Positions 39,301 to 51,300 of a stretch of DNA of 64,000 nt are shown here, piece by piece. How positions within the stretch are numbered: the stretch's first letter is position 1; each line of letters starts with the position of its first letter. The notes below the pieces were generated by a model. The model searched no databases. It was not told the origin of the DNA and worked only from the letters and a program-made list of their open reading frames with translations. A program made the position numbers and the translations under genes. Source of the stretch: Atrichornis clamosus (Eukaryota > Chordata > Aves > Passeriformes > Menuridae); contig WBMZ01000408.1 of the NCBI GenBank assembly GCA_013400975.1, positions 1 through 64,000 on the forward strand, written 5' to 3'.

Positions 39301-42300
39301 AAAAAGTGGGAAAATCAAACCTCTTCTTTTTTACTCCTTTATTCCAGTCTCTATTTGTTCCCATTAGCAGACACCTCCCAAGGCTGGAGGACAAGTAAGT
39401 GCTTTTTGGTGGCTTGCCTACCCCTTGCATCCGAGTGACTGCTTTCCCTCCCTGCCAAACAACTGGCCTCCAGCTGCTGAGCTGCAGTGGGGCCAGGGCA
39501 AAGCCACTTGCTCACAGACCTGGTGCCGGGGGGCTCTGGCCCCACATTCCCTGCCCTCATTAATCCCCGCTGTTCCCGCATTAAGCAAACGCCCAGATGT
39601 CAGTGTTTAAGGTGCAGATTCCCCCCTGCGTCAGTGCGGCGCTCCGCACAGCTCAGGCTGCAACGGTGGAGCAAACCATGCCAAATGGATTCGTCAAGTC
39701 TGCCGCAGCTTGATTTGGTGCCATGAGGAGCAGGGAGGGAGGGGAAGGTGTGCACAGACAGGGACTCTCTACTCCTCTATATACATGCAGATATATACGT
39801 ATATATATAGACACGTACATATATACACGTACGTATATCTGCACATACACACATATATATGCATATGCACACATAGGCATATGGGGTGTACCAAACACTG
39901 CTCTGAATTTCTGCCAGCTCTGTAGGCCAAAAGCAAAGTGCTGCCACGTATAGGTGGGTCAGCTATCATTCACATCTTCATCAGGGAGATGAAGCAAGAG
40001 AAAACCAGTGAGTGCAGGAGTGGGGAGGGGGTGATGCTCCCTGCAGGGGATGGGGAGCTCTGACCTCCTCTCTTTTGCCCCCCACTTCCCCTCCCTTCAG
40101 TGTTTCAGATGTAAGCAGGGCCAGGGTGTTTCCCTGCAAAATGTGATGGCTCACCTTTGAGTCCCCAGCCGCTGGCACTCAACGGCAAGGGAAACGGGAA
40201 AGGCAGGATGGAGCAGTGGAAAATGTGATTAATATGTGCTCACAGCAGACAGGGCTGGCTGGGCTGTTTCCGTGCTGAGCACTGCTGTGTTTCTGGAATG
40301 AGGAGGCAATGGGAAGGCAGCTGGTAGGAGTGGAGCCCCACACTCACACCCTCTACTTCCCACCCCATTCCTGCCAGGCTTTTCTCCTGCCTGGCAGCCC
40401 ACTCCCCACAAAGGCCAGCCCAGCACACACCAGACGTTCCCCTGTTCAGGGGGTGATGCTCTGTCCTTCTCTTGGGCACGGAACCAGGGAGAGAGGCTAA
40501 CACAGCGACCTGGCCAAAGGTCCTGAGCTGTCTTCCTGTGTGTTCCTAAGAGAGGAGACAGGCAGGAGAGTGGCCACCACCACATGCTGCCCCATACTTG
40601 CCCCTTACTATTCACCAGCATGCCCCCATGGGACGGGGCCAAACCAACCCTGCTGCAGAAAGGCTGGTCTGGCTCTTGCACCCCCTGTTGCATCCACCTC
40701 CGTATGACCCGGGGGCAGGCCGATGGCCTCAGAGGTTATCTTCCAGGCAGCAGCCCTGGTGTGTGTGCCGAGATCTTATCTAGTGGCTTGCAAATGTCTT
40801 TAGAAAACAACTCTTCTTGAAGTTGAAGGAAGGAAGTTCCAAGGAAGGAAAAGAGCACCTGGTAGGATCTGACCTTTTGTTTTTGACCATTTTCTTCACC
40901 TGGTAGGGTTTGACCTTTTATTTTTGTTCATTTTTTTGGACAGACTCAACTGTGAGGATTTTATCGGAAAACTAAGTTCTTATCCTTCTTTGTAGCATCT
41001 CCAGTTCCAGCTCCCATGTGGTCTGAGCTGCTTTGTCTTAGTAACTGTGGAGATGAGCTCACGGGAATCATCTAGTGTGGCGAGGAACTGGAGGATGGGA
41101 TAGATTTCAGGATTTGGAGTGGGTTGGGGCCACGATGAGTACTGTTCTCGCTGCCTCCATTGCTCTGTGTGTAAAATGAGAGGCTGCAACTGCAACATTT
41201 GTTTTCAGAACCTGTAGAAGGCAATATCTGAGAAATGGCAACAAGATCCAGCTGATGTGCATTTTTCATTTCCTACTCATTTTAATGGTTTTGTGCCTGT
41301 TATTAGGTAACCTTGCTGGGTGGTATTTCAGGTGGTGGATGCACAAAGGTTGAATTGCTGCAAAGAACCAAGTGGTTCAGCTGTACACAGACCTGGGGAC
41401 ATCAGAGGTTTTTTGGTGCTGGCAGGGAATATTGAGAATGACTCTTTGGATACCCTTCTGCCTTCCCTTAGGGGCATTCCTCTGTCTTTTCAGTTCTTAA
41501 TCGGGTCTCCTGTATTCATTCAACCTGAGGAGAGAGAGAAAAGCTTTCAGTCCTGTGGCTTTTTTATCTGGAAAACTCATGAAAAGTTTGTGCAATCAGC
41601 CAGAGGGCCACAAGTGTTTCTGTGCAGAGACATCATGGTGCAGAGGATTTGCCCAGAAGCATCCAGGTCCCAGCCTGCTTCTGCTGCTTTTCAGACAGGA
41701 CAAAGACATCAGACTTTGCCAAAGGCAGCCTTGCACATTCACCCTTGGTGCAGTAACTGGGGAGAATTACAGCCCTGGCTTTCCTAGCAAGGCTGCAGCT
41801 TTGTATTTCTAGGCCTGATATCTCCTCACATAGTACCACTCCTTCTGTCCCTGATGACTCCCAAATCTGAGTGGAGCCTCTCAAAGACACAGAGTTGGCA
41901 AGCCCTACCCAGCACACTGTGCCTTGCCCAGACGCTGTGCTTTGTTGAGTATTGCCAAGTATCATTTTTCTTTTAACTCCTTGTTCCTGGATTTAATAAA
42001 TCCAGAACTATCCACCCTCCACTTGAGCCAGAATCCTCCCATCATCAAACATGCCCCATTTTATGCCTTCCCTATCTGACAATGAAAATAATCTCCCCTA
42101 CTTTTCTCCTTCATGCTTCTCTGTCTAAATCCTGAAGCCCTAATCCTGTTAGCATGCTCTGTTCCAGGGCTCTGTCTCCACAGGAGTAACATAATCCTGC
42201 AGTAAATCTAGTGGGTCCAAAGAGACACATACATACAGATGAAGGCAGGGCTGCTGCCATTCTTGGCCTTCTCCTCTTCCTCCCTCAGCCACTTTCTTTA

Positions 42301-45300
42301 GCTCCCCTAGAAATTGAGTAGTGGCCAAGCAGCACAATAAATAGAGCAGGAGAGAGATTATCTCCTACCCCCTCCTTGACTCGCTGCCTTTTCAACTTCA
42401 TGGCACTTTTTGTATCCCTGTCCTTCATTCCCTTCACTCCAAACCACCAATGGCACAATTCCCATATCCACTGGAGCTAACATAGCTTCAGAAATCCACC
42501 CATCACCCTATGATGGTTTCAACATGTCAGAAATACAACTTGTAAGTGCTGGTGTGGAGCTTCCATGTGTATGCACATGGAAAACTTTCACAGTCTTCCT
42601 CTAGCCTAGACATTATCTCCCCTGCTTTTACAGCCTCTCCCCTACCACTTGTTTTCTACAGCAAATTAATTAAGCAGGTCAGCTCTCATTGATTATCAAT
42701 TTAATTTTACATGCAGACCTGCTGTCTGGACTAAAACGGAAGTAAACATATAGTATATGGGGAGAAGATGGGCAGCTTTTTGATGCAGCAGTGAAAGTGA
42801 GTTCCCTTGACTGTTTCTTGGAAGGTGCTTTTAATTTGTTAATGGTTTTCCCATTCGTCTTCTGGCTCCATCACCCTTCAGTGTGTGTTCATGGGCATAC
42901 GCATGTGTGCTCTCTGCTGAGTGTATATCTATTTATCTATCTATCTCCCTAGATCACAGCCAGGTATTTTTTTTTCTGCTGGTGTAAATTACTGTGACTT
43001 CTTATACTTCGATGGTGATATGTTGATTTACACCATTCGAAGACTTGGCTCAAAATATGTGCTGAGTGGGATGGGAAGCAGATAGGACGGGAGGAATAGC
43101 AATGTTCTATTTTGGTAGAGAGGGAAGAAATCTTTGCTTTCTTGGCACTCCCAATTTCACACATTTTCTTGCTAGTTCTTCCTATGCTGTGAGTGCTAAT
43201 TTGAGGCAGGATGTAGAGCCTGTTGAAGTCAATGGGCCTCTCTCCACAGTGTGCTAGGGCTCTGGGGTCAGCATTCTTAGTGCAGGGAAACGATATGGTC
43301 AGGGTCAGACCCTGGTCAGCAGCATCAAGACCTGTGGGCTTACAATGCATTTCCACTTGGGAGGAGGCTGAACGAGTAGGCATGTGGGAGTACCCCAGGT
43401 CTCTAACAACACTAAGCACGTGCCCTCAGAAAATGGCCCTTTCTGTTATGCTGAACGGGGAGCAATGACTTGCTGTAATCAGTTGGGGCTTTTCAGAAGC
43501 AAGGTTCAATGGAACAGATCCTGCCAGTGCAGCTGATACCAGAGCTGGAAGTCAGGTGCTGATTCTGCCCGCACAAGCTGGTAGTCTGGAGTGTCATGGC
43601 CCAGTCTCAGAGTTCATAGCTTGTTGAATGTGACCTAGCCTGAGTAAATTACTGATTTCTAAATCTAAAGCAGAATTGAGGTTGCTCTCCTTGGAAGCAG
43701 GTGGTTGGGACCAAGGTCGTCTAAGAGATGTTTTCAGCAATGCATGTGGTAGTGATAAAGTTTTTGGGCTCAGTCCTGCTTCTGCTTTCTGTCAAGCTTG
43801 ATTGTGCAGAAGTCAGCAACAAATTATGCTGGTGTAAATTTGGATTCTGGCCCCTGATGCTCGTATGTGTGAAGTGAGCTAAAAAAGAACAAAACTTGAA
43901 ATATGTTCAATCAAAAAGAGCAGCAAACCTCCTCAGTGACTGTTAAACATGCTGGTCCATATGCAACCTTTGGCTCATGGAGTCTTCACACTGCTGATGG
44001 TGGGAAGCAAATAGAGGTTGCCAGGAGAAGACTCCGCTGGACTCACTGCCCTCGGACATCTGCTGGGGCTACCATTAGGAGCCATCCTCTGGGACTGAGG
44101 GACCTTTGGACTGACCTGATGTGCTGCTCCTTGTGCTAAAATAGTTGCACCAGCTCAGATAAACATTTCCTGTCCTCCGGTGTTAGGTTCAGAGGTAAGG
44201 TGTTGTGTGTCAGCTTCTGTGTCGGCATAAAGCTGGAGGCTTTGCTGTGGTGTGGAAATATATCCTTTCAAACTGTGTGTGTGTGTGCGTGTGCCCAAAG
44301 GTTTACAAGACACACACATACACATGCATGCCTGGAGAGTGTTTCACAGTAACTACCCTTCTTATAGCCCTCCTGCTGGAAAAAAAAGGGTATTTGGTGT
44401 CTGCTGAGCAAGAAAAAGGATGGGAAGTGGGGTCAGACAGGATAAAATAGGATATTAAAAACACGTAAACCATGCTATGTTGCTAAAGAGTAGCAGCATG
44501 ATATATATTTGCTAGATTAGCATTTCTGCTCAAATTCACATCAATCCCAAATCCCAATTACCAGCCAGATTTGCAACCAAGACCCTCTGTGGGATGGCTG
44601 CTCCCTGCCCTGAAGGGGTGGGTGGCGATGTGCGGGGGCAGCCCAGAGCTAGCGGGGGTGCTGCGAATAGCCGCGGTCCCTCCCTGTAAGTACCCTGTGC
44701 ACACCCTGGCGTGCTGGATCCTGGGAGAAGAGCAGTAACATGTGCTGTCTGCAAGCCTAGAGCCATGGGAGGCTTATAAAATGCTTCCTAGCTGCTATTT
44801 GAGGCAAGGGGCCAGGGTACCGCCTCATCCCTTTTTCTGTCCTGAGTTGTTTGACTCTTGCCTCCCACAGGAGATTGGTGCCAGAGATTACACTCTCTTG
44901 TTTTCCTGAGGTAAACTTAGCGGGAACTCTTGTGCTTAGCACACATATGCATGGTAGAAGCCTGCAGAAGAACTCAGCCAGTATCTCAGGGTGGATGTGA
45001 TTCCTGGCTGAGATGGGAGGATACTCTAGCCTTGTCCTGAAGTGCTTGCATGCTTGGAGGGGAAGCAGGCAGCCTTGGTCTGTGAGTTCTAGTGCTTTAT
45101 GCTGGGGCAGAGAAAGGGTTGAAAATTACCCTTCCATTGGGTATTTCCTCTTTCCCTCCCTCTTCTTTCCTGCTATGGTTTGTAGCCTGAAACAGAAATA
45201 AGTGTATCCAGTCCTTGTTCGGCCTATTAAAATAACGGGCAGAAGAGGTAGGTCTAACATCCATCTGGTAGTTGATTATGGCCATCTGGTAAGGCAGCAG

Positions 45301-48300
45301 CCTTTTCATACCATGTGGGATCACAAACTCCTGAAAAGCTGTCTCTGTGTGGCAGGTTGCATGTACACAGGAGAGGCAGAGGTGAAGGGCTGGCTGACAC
45401 AGCAGCTTGTCACCCCAAGCAGAGGTGGCATCCTTCCTGCTCACACCACTGCTTGCATGTGGTGTTTCACAGGGGAGCTCAGTGCAAGGATGTGTCAGGA
45501 TGTCAGCCTGTTTGGGGGCATCTGGTCATTTGTGCTGGAGCAGATCTACATTTAGGGGCAAGCTCAAAGCAGATGAGGTCTGATAGTCTGAGGTGCCTCC
45601 GAGTGCTGTGAGATGCAGTCGGGGAGCAAGCTCCTGGGTCTCCTGCCTGGTATGTGTGTCTGTGCACCATGCTGTCCTGCCAGCAGCTCAGATCTCCCTG
45701 CTGGCCCCTGGGTGCTTGCCCTGGTTGGAGGCTAGCCCTGACCAGAAAGCCTCTCTTTGGTTTTCCCTGCTGAGATTATTTTGACTGCTTATCTGGTGAG
45801 GATGTAGCAGTATGTGCAAACGTACATTTGTGCCTCCTTTCCATTGCAGACATTTCAGGCCAACGAGGATGCCACAGAGGTGGTTCTCAACAAGATCCAC
45901 AGCCCGGTGCTCACACGCTTCGTGCGCATCCGTCCCCAGACCTGGCACAATGGCATCGCCCTGAGGCTGGAGCTGTATGGCTGCCGCATCACTGGTGAGG
46001 GTCCCCTCCTCTCCTTGGCTTCAGCGCTCCTCTCTGTGCCTCCAATAGCCTGTCCTGGGATGCTGTCCCTTGCCACTGTCATGGCTGCTTGGAGCCGGAA
46101 TGGTGACACTGTGAGCAGCATGGAGACATCCATTGCAAGGGACGGGCTTAGAGGGACAGGCATCCAGGTCTTGGAGGCAAGGGGGAAATGCCGCGTGCTG
46201 GTGTTGGTTTAGTGTCCAGAGCTTGAAGCTGTGATGAGAACCACAAGCGCTTCTCTTCAATTACACTGACTGTTCATGCCCTTTCCTTCCCTGCAGATTC
46301 ACCCTGCTCCAACTTGCTGGGAATGCTTTCTGGCCTCATTCCTGACTCACAGATCTCTGCCTCTTCCATCAGAGGCTATGACTGGTCTCCCAGCATGGCC
46401 CGCCTGGTGAGCAGCCGCTCGGGCTGGTTTCCCCGTGTCCCCCAAGCCCAGCCTGGGGAGGAGTGGCTGCAGGTGGACCTTGGTGTCCCGAAGAACATCA
46501 AAGGCGTCATTATTCAGGGAGCTCGTGGAGGGGACAGTGTGACCACTACTGAGTCCCGTTCCTTTGTGAAGAAATTTAAGGTGGCCTACAGCATGAATGG
46601 AAAGGACTGGGACTTCATCCAGGACCCCAAAACAATGCAAGCCAAGGTAGGCACTGCCTGGAGCAGCCACAAAACTGGATGTATTTCTGACTAGCTTCAG
46701 TATGCCTGATGGGGTCTTGAGAAGTTGGCTGTCCACTCCCACAGAGACCTTGGGAGCTTGGGTTGTCACCATGAAATCCCAGATTGTGTCCCCTGCTGCT
46801 GCCCCAAATCTTTACTAGAGTCTCTAGGTTTCAGCTTTCCCTGGAGATGGCAATTTCTCTTCATTTTCTGTTGTGGACCAGGCCTGGGGATGTAGACATC
46901 ACCTGTGGCTTCTCCCAGCTTCTGCAGGTCAGAGCCCATAAGATGGTGTGTTCAATTATATTTGATACAAACCAATTATGCCTTTTAAGGGGAAAAGTGT
47001 GACTGTTGTGGTGTGCACCTCTGAAAGAGGAAGATGCATCACAACTTCTGTTTGGGAAATTTGCTGTATCTGAAATCCCTTTGTCACACTGGTTTGACCC
47101 TCAGATTCCCCATATTTTTCCCATATTGTTGGAGTTCCCCATAATCTTTCTGTTTAGAAGTATGGGAGTGTCAGGAGGCTGGAGGAATAAATTAATTCTC
47201 TGCTACTGCCTGTTCTGTTTTTATGCATACTCATCTGCTTAAAATTTGGGTAAGTTTTAATTTTTCCTGATCCTACAAATGAGGGCTGATGCTATCTATA
47301 GCCCTCTGTTTATTCCCCACAGACTTTAGTTCGTGCATGTAAGCTGAAAAGCAGCAGTACTTGGACTCTGAGCAAAACCAAGCATTTACACTATCCTAGA
47401 ACATGCAGTGGCTTCTCTATTTACTAAAGGACAAATCTGATCTCATTTATGTGTGAAGTTAGTGGATGTTCCCCAGGCTTTGCCTGCATGGCTTGGATCA
47501 GAATTTGGCCCCTGGATTCTGAGCAGAGGCCAGGAGAAATTGTGCAAGTTTCTTAGAAACAGCCTGGCTGGTCCTCTTGAAACTGAGAAGGAACAGCCCA
47601 AATTCTGCTCAGCCGGGCTCAATGGCCTGGAGTCGGACAGCTAAACTATTTCAAACTGTGGCTACATTTTGCCAGATCCAAAATATCAAGTCTGGTTGAG
47701 AGCATATGAGACACACACGTCTCTTGCCTTTTCTCTCTCTCTTTCTCTCTGTAGCTTTTTGAAGGCAACATCCACTACGATATCCCTGAAGTCCGGAGGT
47801 TTGACCCTGTTGCTGCCCAGTACATCCGAGTGCACCCGGAGAGGTGGTCCCCAGCAGGGATAGGAATGCGCCTGGAGGTGCTGGGCTGTGACTGGACAGG
47901 TAGGAACCCCCCACATTTCTGTTCACTGGCTGCACTGGGGCCACATCAGACGCTGAACCAGCAAGGTCCAAACTTAAGGTTATTTCCTGCTGTCCTGTGT
48001 TGGGCCGTGCTGTGGCAGGGAGACTGCAGACATGAAGGCAGGATTTGTAGGGTGGCTTGACCCCATCTTTTTATTTCCACCTTAAAAAGAACTGGCCTTG
48101 ATGCAGGATGTAGCAGCAATGTTTGGACTCAAATCCAAGCTTTAACACAGAGCCCCATGCAGATTTTGTCCCCAACTCCCTTCACACTACTTTCAGATCT
48201 TTTATCTGGATATTGTTCAGGCTCTCCCACACTCTTATGTTAGAGAATATTTGGGCTTTTTAGTCCAAATAAGTAAGACAAAAAGTAGGAGGAAAAACAG

Positions 48301-51300
48301 AGTTGCAATAGAGAGATGCAGTGTAAGGCTTTTCAGTGTAAGGTGTAAAAACAGTCCCTCTCTCACTGAACCCAGTGCAGACCCTTTTGCAGATGAGGTT
48401 GGGGATTTAACTCTACGACATCTCTACAGCATCCCTAAGATCCAGGAAGTTTGTTCAATTTTGCCCACCTGTTTTTCACACGTGGCATGCCTTTCAGCCA
48501 CCTCTGTTTTTAATACAGAGATGAAAATTGACTTAACACACTCACTGGGATCAGCAGAGGTTGTGCCTCTGACCCTCTGGGGTTCAGTGGTGATTGATTG
48601 CTCCGTAGTTTCATCCCCCAAGGGTCATTGGGTCTGATGCTAACTTTTCAGTGCCAGGAGCTAGTTGTCCCCTTTTTAAAATCCTTTCTTTTTTAATAAT
48701 ATGCTTACATATGAATCTGGAGTCCAGATGTCAGTGATAACGAGGTATGATTTCCATTTTATAAACACATCTGTAGAAGGCATTTTCCTGTAAGAATTCC
48801 CATTCTAGGAAGCTTGAAAGACACAGAGCTTTTTTTTACTCTTTTGTGCAGTCTTTGTTACCATTTCCTCCTGTGACATGCTGCAAGATGCATTACAAAC
48901 TCTTAACAGCAAATCACACAACACACGTACACTCTATTAATAACGATAATTTGTCACTTTTGAAGTCAATGGTAAATATCCCCCTGGACTGAGAATCCAC
49001 TGTAAATTTTCTAAGCTTTAAATCAGATTAGATCTTCATTTAAATCTTACAACATCTTAGAATGTTGTAGGAGAAGCAGGTGTAAGCAGCAGGAGCTGAG
49101 GCCTGTGAAGAAGTGGTTGGCAGCTCCCGTATTGCTGCTTCCTGCAGCTCCCAAGAGTTTCCAGTTGCAAGATCTCTCCAGGCCTTTGCTGGCTGGTGCA
49201 TCCCAGCACGCATCACTGCCGTAGAGGGAGGCAGTCGCACAGAACCTCCAACCGTGAGCTTGTCAGCCATTCCACTGCACTCCTCCAAGGCAGAAAATAA
49301 GAGGGATTTGTCAGCCTCAACGTGTGGTGTTTTTGGCCCAAATTTTCTTTTACGTCTGTGTCCATGCTCAGTTTCAATATCAGTAGCAACAGCCCATGTT
49401 TTTTCCAGGCGAAGTGCTTTATGGTCATTTCCCAGTCTGGGTAATAATTTGCACATTGTAATGTTTAAAACTCAACTGCCAAGTCATAAATATCCATAGC
49501 TTTATTAATCTATGGGCATTCAGCTTTGTAATCAGAGCAGGGCTTGTAATCTTGTGGATTCACCATGTTATAAAAAGCATTTATACCCCTGATGCAACCT
49601 GGGGAGCAGAGATAGCCCATGGCATTATCTGCATACTTAATCCATGCAGGCTGCATGCATCAGTTCTTGACAATGCCAACACAGAGCCCTCCTTTGCTGG
49701 GAGGACCCAGGCATGTTACAGAACTGGCTGCAAAAACCCAGGCAACTGCATTCGCTTGGGAACAAAATTAAGAAATGGATTAAAACAAGCTGATTAAAAA
49801 TATTTTCAAGTAAGGGTCTAAGCCCATGTGTACCCTGCCCAGCTGTTTCTATTTCTTATCAGCAACAAGCATCTTAATTACTGAGTTAAACAGGTAACAG
49901 CCACAACTGGGCTCACAAACTAGTTGGCTAGTAACTCAAAAATTGGGAAGCAGGCAGTCAGCAATTGGCTTCTTTCAAAGACCTGCCAAAATTTTTCTTC
50001 TGAAGAGTGGAGAATGATGAATGTTCACTTGCAGCTGGGTTTCTCTCCTTTGAAGTTCCAAACATCTGGTTTCAATTGCTCAGCGACTTTGCATTTTGAT
50101 TAGCAGTTACCACCAGTCGCACAGACACTTGCAGGGCCAGGGAGGGAGTGAGAAAGCGAGCAAGCAAGACCTCTCTTTTTCACTTTCCATTTCACACATG
50201 ATGCTGTCCTGCCTGTTATTTTCATTATCTCTTGTAACCATCGTGTTGCGGCTCTGCCATGGTAACTGATTTTTCAAGATTTATTTCTGCGACTTGTCCA
50301 GGGCAATGCAACACTGTTGATTTACATCCGCTCAGCATCTGTGTCCCATATGGAGATGGCAATTTCTCTTCATGGGCTTTCAAGGTCCTTCCACATTGTC
50401 ACATTTCAGCTATAAATCTTGATATACAGGAACAACAACCTAAAAAAATGTACCAGCTCTAAATAAGTTGCAGCTTTTGATATGTTGCCTTCACCTGCTG
50501 CTTTTTTTTTCTTTCCTTTTTTTATGACATTTTTCTGTGCCTGGCTGCTTGCAATTTGCTTCTTGGTTGCATATAGAGTTTTATGGGCTTGTAACAATTT
50601 TGAACTTACAAATTAAAAGACTTTGAGGTTATTTGGTATTTTATCCTGAACAAAAGACAGCCACTGGAAAAAAAGTTTAAAAACCCCTGAGAGTTTATGT
50701 ACAACATGCTTAATAACAGGAAAATAAAGGGGCATAAGGGAGCCTATGGAAAATATTCAGTGTATTTAGCCATTTCCTCCTGCTTCTGGCTTTATTAAAT
50801 GATATCCTGAAGGGTGCCGACAAAGAAACACAATCACATATAACTGAGCAAAGCTGCCTCTTTTAAAAAGTGGTAAGAATCAAGCCTGCTGTACTCCACT
50901 TAATGCACCCATAAAAGGAGAGTTTGCTGGAACCTAATGTCATTTACTGTTGATCTTAATATCCTTCCCTTTCTTGCTTCAATTTCCCCTGACACCTGCT
51001 TGGAGGTTGTTTCACATGGGCCACGTTAGAGAAAGGGAAATTGGACAGAGACCCTTTGAAAGTGTAGTCAGGAGCCTGGAGTGTGAAACCAGATGCTTTC
51101 TGCAGTGAGCCAGAGCTCACTAGGGGATCTGCTGGGTCCGTTTGCGGTTACATCATTTGTGGGTTTGAGTGACTTGTTTTATAAATTGGCACAATTGGTG
51201 GGAATGTTGTGTGTGTTTTTTTAACGTGTCATATGCCTTTTGAAAGAAAAAGATGTTCTGCCTGTGATCTCACTTAGCCAGTAATGACAGCTAAGTGGAT

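Larger units (their letters stand above)
37416..45849 (+). other. NRP2: NRP2 intron 7 (8.4 kb)
   Basis: Phase 0 intron, GTAAAG to TTGCAG. It contains an antisense MIR fragment (38625-38752), an alternating purine-pyrimidine microsatellite (39777-39884), a 41-bp tandem duplication (40857-40938), a TATC run (42924-42947), an inverted repeat-bearing ancient element (42978-43037) with related copies (43201-43260, 43826-43860) and a TG repeat (44273-44293). No open frame resembles a known protein. Confidence 0.9.

Noticed and set aside
39653..39969. Tyr- and Ile-rich open frames around 39.7-39.9 kb on both strands
   Set aside because: These are translations of the alternating ATAC/CGTA microsatellite, not genes.
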